Shown here: piece by piece, positions 23,487-31,570 of the stretch
Layout: each line of letters opens with the position of its first letter
How positions within the stretch are numbered: position 1 is the stretch's first letter
Source: CALJIC01 sp039805565
GTDB taxonomy: Bacteria > Chloroflexota > Chloroflexia > Chloroflexales > Roseiflexaceae
DNA: 64,000 nt
Assembly: GCA_039805565.1 (NCBI GenBank)
Contig: JBDLTZ010000336.1
Span: 20,590-84,589, forward strand
Reading direction: 5' to 3'
Position numbers and translations under genes: made by a program
The notes under the pieces: model-generated
What the model was told of the DNA's origin: nothing
What the model saw: the letters and a program-made list of their open reading frames with translations, nothing else
Database searches by the model: none

Positions 23487-25073
23487 ATGCGAATCGGCCT
23501 GATCCCGCTCGACGAGCGCCCGGTCAATACCCGCTACCCGCAGATGATCGCTGCGGCCGCCGGCGCCGAGGTGCTGCTCCCGCCGCGCGAGACCCTGAGC
23601 GATCTCCGCACACCCGCAAACTGCGCCGCCCTCGCCGACTGGCTGCGCGAGACGGCGCCCACCATGGACGCGCTCATCGCCTGCGTCGAGATGGTCGGCT
23701 ACGGCGGCCTGATTGCCTCGCGCACCACCGACGACCCGCTCTCCACGGTCCTCGCCCGCCTCGAGGTCCTGCGCGAGGTCAAGGTGCGCCGCCCAACGAT
23801 GCCGCTGCTGGCCTTCAGCGTGATCACCCGCATCTCGAACGCCGACTACAACCTCGAGGAGCCGCTGTACTGGGATCGCTACGGCACTCGCCTGTATCGC
23901 CTCTCTCAGCTCATGGACCGCGCCCGGCAGGGGGAGCAGCTGGCCGATGAGCTCGCCTCGCTGCGCGCCGCCATCCCCCCCGAGCACCAGCATGACTTCC
24001 TCCGCCGCCGCCACCGTAATCACGCCGTGAACCTCGCCGCCGTCCACATGCTCGCCGAGGGCGCGTTTGACCTGCTGGTCCTCAGCTCCGACGACACTAG
24101 CCCCTACGGCCTCGGCTCGCGTGAGAAGCGCTGGGTTGCCGAGATGGCCGATCGCCTCGGTCTGCTCGACGGTGAGGCTGACGGTGACAAAGCGCAGGCT
24201 GGCGCACCAGCAGTGGGTGCTGCCACCGCGGGTGTTCAGCGTCTGCTCATGTACCCCGGCGCTGATGAGGTCGGCTGCGCTCTCCTCGCCCGCCTGCTCA
24301 ACCAGGCCCACGGCGCCACACCCCGCATGGCGCCGTTCTACGCGGTCCCCGGCGGCGCCGAGATCGTCGCGCCCTATGAGGACGGCCCGGTGCGCGTCAC
24401 GGTCGAGCGCCAGATCCGGGCCTGTGGCGCGGCCCTCGCCCCCGAGGGGGCCGATGGCGACATCTGGCTGGCGGTGAACCCGCCCGTGCCGCGCCGCAGT
24501 GAGTGGGCGCCGGAGCACGCCGACCAGGAGCGCAGCGAGCGCACGCCGCACCTCCGCATGCTGGCCGCGCAGATCCGCCGCCGCCAGGACAATGGGCGCC
24601 CGGTAGTGCTCGCCGATGTAGCCTACCCCAACGGCGCGGACCCGGCGCTGATCGATGCGGTCAGCCGTGTGGTGCGGCTCCCGGCCCTGGCGGCCTACGG
24701 CGCCTGGAATACGGCCGGCAATACGATCGGTACGGCGCTCACCCAGGGGTGCGCCGCGCTCCTGGCACGCACCGAGGAAGGTCGCGCCGCCCAGGAGCAC
24801 TTCCTGCTGCACCGGTTCGTGGAGGACTGGGGCTACCAGCAGGTGGTGCGCCGCGAGGCGCGCGATTGGCTCCTGCAGACGGTCGGGCGGGACGACCCGC
24901 TGCCCGAGGAGCTCGACGCCACCCGGGCCTTCATCGAGCCGCGCCTGAGCGCGCTGATCGATGAGCTTCCCGGGTTCGCCGGCCGCTGGCGCATCGCTCC
25001 CGGGAGCACCCGCCTCCCCTGGCGCCGGCTGTTCGAGGTGGACTTCGACCTTGAGCGCACCGAGGCACTATGA
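23487..25073 (+). CDS. DUF4127 family protein
   Basis: 528 residues from the ATG at 23487, which has ACGAGGAG upstream and follows the -10 box properly. The opening MRIGLIPLDERPVNTRYPQ is the hallmark of DUF4127. Other conserved-looking blocks are ACVEMVGYGGLIASR, SSDDTSPYGL, YPGADEVG and YGAWNTAGNTIGTAL. Function is not established; acidic and Asn clusters suggest metal- or sugar-binding enzyme activity. A short low-complexity stretch (about 230-250) looks like a variable loop. It overlaps the FAD oxidoreductase gene by 4 bp and shares the divergent LacI-type control region. Confidence 0.85.
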   Translation: MRIGLIPLDERPVNTRYPQMIAAAAGAEVLLPPRETLSDLRTPANCAALADWLRETAPTMDALIACVEMVGYGGLIASRTTDDPLSTVLARLEVLREVKVRRPTMPLLAFSVITRISNADYNLEEPLYWDRYGTRLYRLSQLMDRARQGEQLADELASLRAAIPPEHQHDFLRRRHRNHAVNLAAVHMLAEGAFDLLVLSSDDTSPYGLGSREKRWVAEMADRLGLLDGEADGDKAQAGAPAVGAATAGVQRLLMYPGADEVGCALLARLLNQAHGATPRMAPFYAVPGGAEIVAPYEDGPVRVTVERQIRACGAALAPEGADGDIWLAVNPPVPRRSEWAPEHADQERSERTPHLRMLAAQIRRRQDNGRPVVLADVAYPNGADPALIDAVSRVVRLPALAAYGAWNTAGNTIGTALTQGCAALLARTEEGRAAQEHFLLHRFVEDWGYQQVVRREARDWLLQTVGRDDPLPEELDATRAFIEPRLSALIDELPGFAGRWRIAPGSTRLPWRRLFEVDFDLERTEAL

Positions 25074-26956
25074 CAGATCGATCGCTCTCGTGTGACGTTG
25101 CGGTGATTGGCGGGGGGCTGGGTGGGGTGGCGGCTGCCCTCGCCGCCTGTGAGGCCGGGGCATCTGTCGTGCTCGCCGAAAGCACCGACTGGCTCGGCGG
25201 GCAGGCGACGAGCCAGGGAGTCTCGGCCCTCGATGAGCACCGCTTCATCGAGCGGTTCGGCGCTACCCGCGGCTACGCTGCCCTTCGCGCGGGGATCCGC
25301 GCCCGCTACCGCTCGCGCTTCGGCGTGCACGCGATGCCCGACGGTAGCTCCCTCAACCCGGGCAACGCCTGGGTCAGCGGCCTCTGCTTCGAGCCCCGCG
25401 TCGCGCTCGCGGTGATCGAGGAGCTCCTCGCGCCGCACGTCTCCTCAGGCCGCCTCCGTCTCCTGCTCGGGCACGCCCCGGTCAGCGCGGTGGTCGAAGG
25501 CGACATAATACGTTCGGTGAACGTAGCCCCGGTATCCTCGCACGCCTCGCCGGCTGGAGGCGAGGTGTCGGTGATCAGCGCGAAGCTCTTCCTTGACGCC
25601 ACCGAGCTCGGCGACCTGCTCCCGCTCGTGGGGGCCGGGTACGTCACGGGCGCCGAGGCGCGCGGGGATACCGGTGAGGCCGGCGCCCCCGAGGTGGCTC
25701 GCCCCGGTGAGGTCCAGGGCTTCACCTTCTGCTTCGCCGTCGAACACCGCCCCGGTGAGGACCACACTATCCCCAGGCCCCCCGGCTATGAGGAGCTGCG
25801 CGACCGCCAGCCGTTCACGCTGACGCTCGAGGGCTGGGACGGCGTGCCGCGCCCGTTCAAGGTCTTCGCACACAGCGATACTGGCCTGCCGCCCTTCTGG
25901 ACCTACCGCCGTCTGGTCGACGGCGCGCTCCTCGACGCGTCGGGTGCAACCCGCGACGTCGCGCTGATCAACTGGAACAGCAACGACTACCACCACGCAA
26001 GTGTGATCGACGTCTCACCCGCCGAGCGTGAGCGCGCCCTCGATGAGGCGAAGCGCCTCTCGCTCGCCTTCCTCCACTGGCTCCAGACCGAGGTCCCGCG
26101 TGATGACGGGGCGGGCCATGGCTACCCCGGGCTCCGGCTCCTCCCTGAGGTGATGGGTACCGAGGATGGTCTCTCGAAGCACCCCTACGTGCGGGAGTCG
26201 CGCCGCATCCTGGCGCTCCGGCGCGTCGTCGCCGAGGAGATCCTGGCCGAGGGGCGGGACTGCGCCCGAGCCGCGCACTTCGCCGACTCGGTCGGGGTGG
26301 GGTGGTACTTCATGGACTTGCACCCGGCGGTCGGCAACCCGCACAGTATGTTCGCGCCGACGCTGCCCTTCCAGATCCCGCTCGGCGCACTCGTCCCCCG
26401 TCGCGTGCACAACCTGCTCGCCGCCTGTAAGAATATCGGCGTGACGCACCTGACGAACGGCTCCTACCGCCTTCACCCGGTCGAGTGGAACATCGGCGAG
26501 TCGGCTGGCGCGCTCGCGGCGCTCTGCTGTGCTCAGGGGCTCACCCCACACGATGTCGCTGGTGATAAGCGGCTCCTGCTCGACTTCCAGCGCCGGCTGC
26601 TTGCCCGCGGTGTCCCGCTCGCCTGGGCCATCGATATCCCCGAGGATCACCCCGCCTATGTCGCCACCCAGCTCCTGCTCGTCCGTGGCGCTATTCTTCA
26701 TGGGACGCCGCGTTTTGAGCGCCTCGAGATTCTGCCTGAGGAGCCATTGACGGGCGCGGAGGCGACCGCGTTCCTGCGCGCCCTCGTGGATCTGCATGAC
26801 ATACGTTACAAGTCGACCCCGGTAGCCTGGGAGCAGCAGCCCGAAGCGATCACCACGCGCGATGTGTGGGAGGAGCTCATCCAGCAGCTCGGCAGGCCTT
26901 TGCCCACCCTCAGCGACCAGCCGACCTGGGGTGAGCTCTGTGCGGCGCTCGCATAA
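25070..26956 (+). CDS. FAD-dependent oxidoreductase (FAD_oxidored family)
   Basis: 628 residues. The N-terminal dinucleotide fold VAVIGGGLGGVAAA (GGGLGG 14-19) and the WLGGQATSQG active-site block define the FAD_oxidored family, often secreted or carbohydrate-linked dehydrogenases of unknown substrate. LNPGNAWVSGLCFEP and the C-terminal NIGVTHLTNGSYRLHPVEW block match the family. No signal peptide, so cytoplasmic. The start overlaps the DUF4127 stop (ATGA), indicating coupled translation and a shared pathway under the LacI regulator. Confidence 0.88.
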   Translation: MTDRSLSCDVAVIGGGLGGVAAALAACEAGASVVLAESTDWLGGQATSQGVSALDEHRFIERFGATRGYAALRAGIRARYRSRFGVHAMPDGSSLNPGNAWVSGLCFEPRVALAVIEELLAPHVSSGRLRLLLGHAPVSAVVEGDIIRSVNVAPVSSHASPAGGEVSVISAKLFLDATELGDLLPLVGAGYVTGAEARGDTGEAGAPEVARPGEVQGFTFCFAVEHRPGEDHTIPRPPGYEELRDRQPFTLTLEGWDGVPRPFKVFAHSDTGLPPFWTYRRLVDGALLDASGATRDVALINWNSNDYHHASVIDVSPAERERALDEAKRLSLAFLHWLQTEVPRDDGAGHGYPGLRLLPEVMGTEDGLSKHPYVRESRRILALRRVVAEEILAEGRDCARAAHFADSVGVGWYFMDLHPAVGNPHSMFAPTLPFQIPLGALVPRRVHNLLAACKNIGVTHLTNGSYRLHPVEWNIGESAGALAALCCAQGLTPHDVAGDKRLLLDFQRRLLARGVPLAWAIDIPEDHPAYVATQLLLVRGAILHGTPRFERLEILPEEPLTGAEATAFLRALVDLHDIRYKSTPVAWEQQPEAITTRDVWEELIQQLGRPLPTLSDQPTWGELCAALA

Positions 26957-27034
26957 CCCGGCGCGTGCAGAGCAGCTGCCAGAGCAAGCACTTCTACCAC
27001 ATCCCGAAATCCCTGCCAGGTCGATCGGTTGCAG

Positions 27035-27595
27035 TCAACCTCGCAGCAGGGGTCTTAGCTCATCCGCCACGCGCTCCAGCGGTACCGCGCTACGCTCCGT
27101 GCGGCACAGGATGATTGCGCCCTCAATCGCGGCGATGATCAGGCCTGCAAGGCCCGTTGCCTGTTCCGGCCTCCACCCGCCTGCCACCAGCTTCTCCGCG
27201 AACACGCCCTGCCAGGAGCGGTACGCCTCACGGCACGCCGCGCGCAGACGTTCGCTCACCGCCGAGGTCTCAAGTGCCACGGTTGCGATCGGCCCGCCGC
27301 CCTGGCAGTTCGTCGCCTCCACCGCCCGCGCCATCATCCGCAGGAACCCATCGATCGCCTCAGCCGGGTCCTCCGTCACGGCGAGGTTCACGCGGATGTG
27401 GTCGGCGATCGTCGCGCTTACACGCTCGATCACCTCGACCGTCAGCCCCTCCTTTCCGTCGGGGAAGTAGTAGTAAAGCGAGCCCTTCGGCGCACCGCTC
27501 TCTGCGACGATCTGGTTGAGCCCGGTAGCGAAGTAACCCTGCGTCTCTAGCAGCCGGGCTGTTGTCTCGATGAACGCCTCGCGCGTCGATGCCAT
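27035..27595 (-). CDS. TetR family regulator (LmrA/YxaF-like)
   Basis: 186 residues from the ATG at 27595, chosen because AAGGAG sits 7 nt upstream; the open frame extends 10 residues further. The DNA-binding domain (about 1-55) includes GLNQIVAESGAPKGSLYYYFPDG, closest in pattern to LmrA/YxaF-type repressors. The C-terminal ligand domain contains EGAIILCRTE. It follows the ferric-reductase-like gene on the same strand but has its own promoter overlapping that gene's end, with a candidate operator between the -35 and -10 boxes. It may sense a toxic compound or flavin- or quinone-related signal. Confidence 0.88.
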   Translation of the reverse strand: MASTREAFIETTARLLETQGYFATGLNQIVAESGAPKGSLYYYFPDGKEGLTVEVIERVSATIADHIRVNLAVTEDPAEAIDGFLRMMARAVEATNCQGGGPIATVALETSAVSERLRAACREAYRSWQGVFAEKLVAGGWRPEQATGLAGLIIAAIEGAIILCRTERSAVPLERVADELRPLLRG

Positions 27596-27620
27596 CCCCG
27601 CTCCTTTCCGTTGCCTGGAC

Positions 27621-27650
27621 AGCATAACGACTGGTCTACATACCTGTCAA
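27621..27650 (-). promoter_or_regulatory. Promoter and operator of the TetR gene
   Basis: On the - strand TTGACA (27650-27645) and TATGCT (27626-27621) are separated by 18 nt. The spacer contains TAGACCAGTC (27638-27629), with the near-palindrome GACCAGTC, resembling sites remembered for LmrA/YxaF-type repressors. This suggests autorepression. The -35 box overlaps the stop region of the upstream membrane-protein gene. Confidence 0.6.
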
Positions 27651-28427
27651 CCTCCTCTCCCCGCGACCCCACGCCATCAGCGCGCGGTAGATCGTCAGGA
27701 ACAGCACGCTGCCGCTGCTCGTCCAGTAGATCGCGCCTGCCCAGCCGCTCCCGCTGTCGCTGCCGCTGGTAATCCCGTGGAGCAGCGCTAGCGCAAAGAC
27801 GCCGAAGCTGATGATGTGGATCGCTCGCCAGGCTGCCCGCCCGATCTGCTCCCGGACGTAGAAGCTCAGCGCTACGGCCGCCAGCCCGTAGAAACCGATC
27901 TGGCCAAGGCCTACCCACAGCCGCTCGTAGGCGCCGCCGAATGGCGTGAGTACCTCGCCGAGCGTAAACCCGATGTAGCGGTCGCCGAGCAACACGAGCG
28001 CGTGCAGCAGGCTGAACGCGAGCCCGAGTAGGCTTGTGTGCTGGTGGACATCGTAGGCGGTCGGGCCGCCAGGCCATAGTCGCGCGGTCTTACTTGTCAT
28101 AAGTAAACCAAAGATCATTGCTACCCACAGCAGCCCGTACGCGACAAAGGCGCTGCTGCGCGAAAGGTACCAGTAGGCTTTCGGCTCCGGTCCGATCAAC
28201 GATACGGTCAAGGCAGGGGCCCACGCCGGCAAGAGAACTGTGGAGGCGACCGCCCCGCCCGTCACTCCCAGGAGCACTATCAGCAGCATCTCCAGCGGCA
28301 TCGCTCCCTGCCCGTCTATCGCACCCACGCCGGCTACCGGCTCGGGAACACGTGCTCTGCCCTCTACTGCTCGCCCCGCGTTCCTCGCTCGTATGACTTC
28401 AAGTCGTGCCTGCTTGTCACTGCTCAT
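27636..28427 (-). CDS. Ferric-reductase-like transmembrane protein
   Basis: 263 residues from the ATG at 28427 (GGGAGGTG upstream); this start overlaps the ApbE gene's end by 11 bp. About 40 polar residues precede six membrane helices, in the order of the ferric reductase-like/YedZ-type haem membrane domain. Candidate haem histidines lie in YDVHQHTSLLGL, SLLHALVLLGD, RAIHIISFG and LALLHGITSG. It probably passes electrons across the membrane, through haem, to the flavinylated or PepSY partners of the operon. It lacks the NAD/FAD reductase domain of complete ferric reductases. Confidence 0.85.
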   Translation of the reverse strand: MSSDKQARLEVIRARNAGRAVEGRARVPEPVAGVGAIDGQGAMPLEMLLIVLLGVTGGAVASTVLLPAWAPALTVSLIGPEPKAYWYLSRSSAFVAYGLLWVAMIFGLLMTSKTARLWPGGPTAYDVHQHTSLLGLAFSLLHALVLLGDRYIGFTLGEVLTPFGGAYERLWVGLGQIGFYGLAAVALSFYVREQIGRAAWRAIHIISFGVFALALLHGITSGSDSGSGWAGAIYWTSSGSVLFLTIYRALMAWGRGERRLTGM

Positions 28428-29376
28428 CCGCACACCTCCCAGCCAACTCGTCGCTCCAGCGGTAGCTTGCGATCCGCCTGCTCGTAAGCACGTCGCCATT
28501 CGCGCGCACCACCAGCGCCGCAAACGACGCTCGCTCCTCGATCCACGCCATCCCCTCCTCCGCCCCTCGCAGCAGCACCACCTTTGCCGCAACCTCAGCG
28601 TCCAGCGCGCTCGGGCCAACCACTGTCGCGCTCAAGACGTCGGTTCTCGCCGGCCGTCCGGTGCGCGGATCAATGATGTGGTGCTGCCACTCGCCACCGC
28701 GCCGCCAGCGGCGCTGGTCTCGTCCTGATGTGGCGACTCCGCCCTGGCCTATCAGTAGGAGCGCCAGCTCGTGGTCCGGCGCCCTGGGATCAGCCACGGC
28801 GATTGGCCAGAGCGACCCGTCGCTCATCGGGCCGCTGATGGCAATATCTCCCCCGGCATCGACGAGCGCCGGTCCTGCTGCCGCGAGGCGCAACACAGCC
28901 CGATCTGCTGCCCAGCCCTTCGCCGTGCCCCCCAGATCGATCCGAACACCGGCTGGGAGACGTACATGCCGTCGCCCAGCGTCGAGATAGATACCGCGCC
29001 AGTCCGGCACGACCACGTCGCTCTCCATCTCGCCGTCCAGGAGCGCTATCGTCTCGAAGCTGCGGCCGTACCCCGCCGCCTCTAGTGCGCCAAGCACTGT
29101 CGGCACGACCAGCCCCTCACTCCAGCGCGCGGCCTCCAGCGCTGCTCCCAGCGCCAGCGTCAGCTCCGCACTTATGGGGCGTACGTGTTCCGCATCTCCG
29201 CCGTTCAGCTGGCTCAGCTCGCTGTCCGGCTGGAAACGACTCAGCGCCCGCTCCCAGCCCGCGAACCATCCTCGTACATCATCGGCCGCCGCGGCTGCCC
29301 GATAGTCCACGCTATCCACGATCGCTGTGATACCGCAGCTCATTGCTCGAAATGACCGTCGCTCCATCGCGCTCAC
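28417..29376 (-). CDS. apbE: FAD:protein FMN transferase (ApbE family)
   Basis: 319 residues, family-typical. Conserved parts include IDLGGTAKGWAADRA, VDAGGDIAISG and HIIDPRTGRPA, followed by DAEVAAK. ApbE moves FMN from FAD to a Thr or Ser of a target protein outside the membrane. No convincing signal peptide or lipobox is seen at the N-terminus, so secretion is uncertain. Start at 29376 overlaps the upstream small-protein gene by 4 bp; in-frame ATGs at residues 4 and 12 are possible alternatives. Operon context (PepSY protein, ferric-reductase-like membrane protein) points to flavin-based extracytoplasmic electron transfer. Confidence 0.9.
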   Translation of the reverse strand: MSAMERRSFRAMSCGITAIVDSVDYRAAAAADDVRGWFAGWERALSRFQPDSELSQLNGGDAEHVRPISAELTLALGAALEAARWSEGLVVPTVLGALEAAGYGRSFETIALLDGEMESDVVVPDWRGIYLDAGRRHVRLPAGVRIDLGGTAKGWAADRAVLRLAAAGPALVDAGGDIAISGPMSDGSLWPIAVADPRAPDHELALLLIGQGGVATSGRDQRRWRRGGEWQHHIIDPRTGRPARTDVLSATVVGPSALDAEVAAKVVLLRGAEEGMAWIEERASFAALVVRANGDVLTSRRIASYRWSDELAGRCADEQ

Positions 29377-29612
29377 CGCGACGAGCGGGTGGTAGCGAGC
29401 GCGGCCGGCCGTGTGACGGGGAGGGTCACCTGCCGCAGTGTCGATACCCTGCCGGCTACTGCCCCTTGCGCGAGGCTGGCCTGTGCCGTGTATGCAGCCG
29501 CCTCCCCCTGTGTGCTGTTCGCTATCGCACCCCAGCCCCCAAGGGTCGCCGCGAATGCGGCCGCGCTGATCATGAGCCTGAGCGCTTCTCCCCCATCTCT
29601 CCGTTTAGTCAT
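29373..29612 (-). CDS. Small membrane-anchored protein, unknown
   Basis: 79 residues from the ATG at 29612. A single N-terminal hydrophobic helix (about 11-32: LRLMISAAAFAATLGGWGAI) after a basic start is followed by a 45-residue Ala/Thr/Gln-rich tail. Both ends overlap neighbouring genes: 8 bp with the PepSY gene and 4 bp with apbE. This tight packing argues it is real and belongs to the electron-transfer operon. No family recognised, and no clear ApbE flavinylation motif is present. Confidence 0.65.
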   Translation of the reverse strand: MTKRRDGGEALRLMISAAAFAATLGGWGAIANSTQGEAAAYTAQASLAQGAVAGRVSTLRQVTLPVTRPAALATTRSSR

Positions 29613-30075
29613 TGTGCTCACCCCTGTGCTCCGCACGCTCCTCGTACTCCTCGTGCCCCTCGTCGTCTTCCTCGTGCTCGTGCCACCCGCCGTCGCGCGG
29701 CGTGGCCCCTGTGTACGTCTGCCCACCGCTGATCACCGCGCCGGTCGTGGCGTCCACGTACACCATGCCCGCATTCAGCGCCACCTCGTACGCTGGCGTG
29801 CCGTCGACGCTCACAAGCTCGGGCGCTCGCAGCAGCGCAGCGCCAGGCGCTGCGCCCAGCGCTGCGCTCGTTGCCTGCTCTGCCGTCACCGGGTAGGCCG
29901 TTGCAGGCTGCTCGGCCGCTGCGCCTGGCGTTGGTGTGGCGGCGTCTGGCGCTGCGCTCTCGGTCACGCCCGCCGAGGCCTTCTCCTGGCTTAGACGTCC
30001 GACGATCCCGCCGGTCATCACGAGCGCGAAGGCCGTCAGGGCCGCCGCGGCCGTCAGTGCTACTCGCTGGTTCAT
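29605..30075 (-). CDS. PepSY domain-containing exported protein
   Basis: 156 residues. Signal/anchor helix at about 5-27, a Pro/Ala-rich linker (35-60) and a PepSY domain (about 63-117: TAEQATSAAL to VYVDATTGAVISGG). The last 26 residues are His/Glu/Asp rich and may bind metal. TGAT at 122-125 resembles the end of an ApbE flavinylation site but lacks the preceding Asp. First gene of the leftward operon, with AGAGGA before the ATG. PepSY proteins often accompany ferric-reductase-like membrane proteins, fitting a role as an extracytoplasmic partner. Confidence 0.82.
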   Translation of the reverse strand: MNQRVALTAAAALTAFALVMTGGIVGRLSQEKASAGVTESAAPDAATPTPGAAAEQPATAYPVTAEQATSAALGAAPGAALLRAPELVSVDGTPAYEVALNAGMVYVDATTGAVISGGQTYTGATPRDGGWHEHEEDDEGHEEYEERAEHRGEHND

Positions 30076-30094
30076 GCGCGTCCTCTCTGTCTCA

Positions 30095-30114
30095 GTCCGA
30101 TCTCTTCATCGGAC
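30095..30114. promoter_or_regulatory. Short palindrome in the 5' region of the PepSY operon
   Basis: GTCCGAT-N6-ATCGGAC, a perfect 7-bp inverted repeat, sits about 20 nt upstream of the PepSY start. It could be a regulator site or a leader hairpin. Confidence 0.4.
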
Positions 30115-30139
30115 ACCTCCAGTGTAGGGCGCGATACTT

Positions 30140-30379
30140 GTGATTTCTTTGGAGCGAGTGTCGAATACTCCAAGCTATTTCCAAGATTCCGGCGCACACC
30201 CGCGCGCACTGCGTCCAGGCAGCGTTACGGTGCTGCGCGACACGTCTCACGGAGGAATCATCCGCATCGATGTGCGCCGTGGGGGGCAGTGGGCGAACAT
30301 CAGTGTTACTGATAGCGGCGCCGGCATTGCGCCCGAGGATCGGCTGCGCAAGTCACCTTGGGGTAGGAACACGCCGTGA
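30140..30379 (+). pseudogene. Fragment of a histidine kinase ATPase domain
   Basis: A 79-codon frame whose middle (IRIDVRRGGQWANISVTDSG, then AGIAPED) matches the N/G1 region of a histidine-kinase HATPase_c domain: the DxGxGI box appears as DSGAGIAPED. Nothing kinase-like precedes it and the frame ends soon after. It is a relic of a larger gene. The following 170 bp to 30551 hold no gene. Confidence 0.6.
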
Positions 30380-30478
30380 CGGTGGCGCTGACGTGTCTGT
30401 AGCTCTTGTAGCACAGGGCGGAGGGGAAACAGGCCAGGAAGAGAGAGAGAGGTAGGAGGAGGGGCGAACGGGTCGTTC

Positions 30479-30514
30479 TTTAATTTAACATTACATTTCT
30501 AATGTTAAATTAAA
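30479..30514. repeat. Perfect AT-only-arm palindrome (15-bp arms, 6-nt loop)
   Basis: Arms 30479-30493 (TTTAATTTAACATTA) and 30500-30514 are exact inverse complements around CATTTC. Only two of 30 arm bases are C or G, striking in this GC-rich genome. It lies 38 bp past the alpha/beta hydrolase stop in a 170-bp non-coding stretch. It could be a terminator, an AT-hook or regulator site, or the end of a vanished mobile element. Confidence 0.75.
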
Positions 30515-30551
30515 ACCGGAGTAAAACAGGTGCGCCCTCAAGCCGTAGGCC

Positions 30552-31430
30552 TCAAGCCTCACGACACAAGAACTCCCGCACCATTGCGTGGAACGCCTCG
30601 GGCTGCTCGAACATCGGCACGTGTCCGCAGCGCTCGAGCACCTCAGCCTTCGCCTGCGGGAGAAGCCCCGCCACCGCCGCGCTCGTGTCCGGCGGCGCCA
30701 CGCGGTCCTGGCGCCCTGTGATCAGTAGCGTCGGCGCGCTGATTGCGCTGAGCCCCGCAGTGATCGCCGGGTCTCCTACGCTCGCCAGGCACGCCAGGTG
30801 CGCCCGCAGGTCCATGCTTGCCAGGTCAGACAGGCCCTCGTGGATCAGCGCCTGCTCAGCGGGGGCCTGCTCCAGAAACCACGCGCTCAGAAGCTGCGGC
30901 AGGGGCGACGCGCTCATCACACCCGCCATGACAGGCTGGACGCTGTTGAGGATCGGGGCCGTTATGTTGAGCCAGGGATACCACAGGCTCAGCCCGAGCG
31001 CCGCCGGTCGCTGCAAGAGCTCCAGCAGCGACCGGCCCATCTCATCAGCCAGCAGCCCAAACGAGACAAGCACGACTCGCCGCACCTGTTCCGGTGCGCG
31101 AGCGGCCACGAGCGCGGCAACGCTCGCGCCGAAGGAGTGCGCCGCCAGGTCGAACTGCGTGAGTCCTTCAACCTCGGCGAACTCCAGCACCACTTCGGCC
31201 AATCGCTCGGCCGTTGCCGGTGTGCTCAGCGCCTGCGTCCCATTGAAGCCTGGAAAGTCCAGCGCATACATCGTCCGCGTGTCCGCGAGCGCCGCGAGCG
31301 TCGGCAGCCAGTAGCGTGAAGAGCCTCCCCAGCCGTGGAGCAGCACCAGTGGCGGACCATCGCCCGTGCGGATATACTGAACAGGCCCCACCTCAAGTGT
31401 GACTGTGTGCAGCAGATGTTTTATGTCCAC
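30552..31430 (-). CDS. Alpha/beta hydrolase
   Basis: 292 residues from a GTG at 31430, preferred over an ATG at 31505 because GGGAGGGA lies upstream of the GTG and the likely promoter lies between the two. The fold is complete: oxyanion LHGWGG, nucleophile elbow AHSFGAS (Ser99), TGRQDRVA (Asp) and CGHVPMF (His). A cap domain sits at about 140-215. This is a cytoplasmic esterase, lipase or C-C hydrolase of the MhpC/haloperoxidase-like type; the substrate cannot be named. Monocistronic. Confidence 0.88.
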   Translation of the reverse strand: MDIKHLLHTVTLEVGPVQYIRTGDGPPLVLLHGWGGSSRYWLPTLAALADTRTMYALDFPGFNGTQALSTPATAERLAEVVLEFAEVEGLTQFDLAAHSFGASVAALVAARAPEQVRRVVLVSFGLLADEMGRSLLELLQRPAALGLSLWYPWLNITAPILNSVQPVMAGVMSASPLPQLLSAWFLEQAPAEQALIHEGLSDLASMDLRAHLACLASVGDPAITAGLSAISAPTLLITGRQDRVAPPDTSAAVAGLLPQAKAEVLERCGHVPMFEQPEAFHAMVREFLCREA

Positions 31431-31460
31431 CTGTCCCTCCCACCTACACGCCCGTTGCTG

Positions 31461-31469
31461 AGTATAGCA
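31461..31469 (-). promoter_or_regulatory. Extended -10 promoter of the alpha/beta hydrolase gene
   Basis: TGcTATACT on the - strand lies 30 nt before the GTG start at 31430. No strong -35 is present, as expected for extended -10 promoters. Its position excludes the upstream ATG at 31505 as the start. Confidence 0.55.
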
Positions 31470-31511
31470 CCGCGGCCGTTGAGGTGCACCTGGGCTGCGC
31501 TGCATGCAACA

Positions 31512-31542
31512 AAAAGACGGGAGCGCGGCATTGCCGCGCCCC
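31512..31542 (-). terminator. Intrinsic terminator of the YceI gene
   Basis: A stem GCGCGGC-ATT-GCCGCGC (31523-31539), extended by two G:C pairs beyond a mismatch, is followed on the - strand by CTTTTTG. It begins about 30 nt after the YceI stop. Confidence 0.75.
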
Positions 31543-31570
31543 CGTACCAGACATCTATTATGTCTATATA

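Noticed and set aside
27122..27519. Rightward frame within the TetR gene
   Set aside because: A Pro/Arg/Ser-rich shadow without homology; the TetR frame has a complete helix-turn-helix and ribosome site.
30140..30379. Intact small histidine kinase gene
   Set aside because: Only the DSGAGIAPED part of the ATPase domain is present; no His box, dimerisation domain or complete ATP site.
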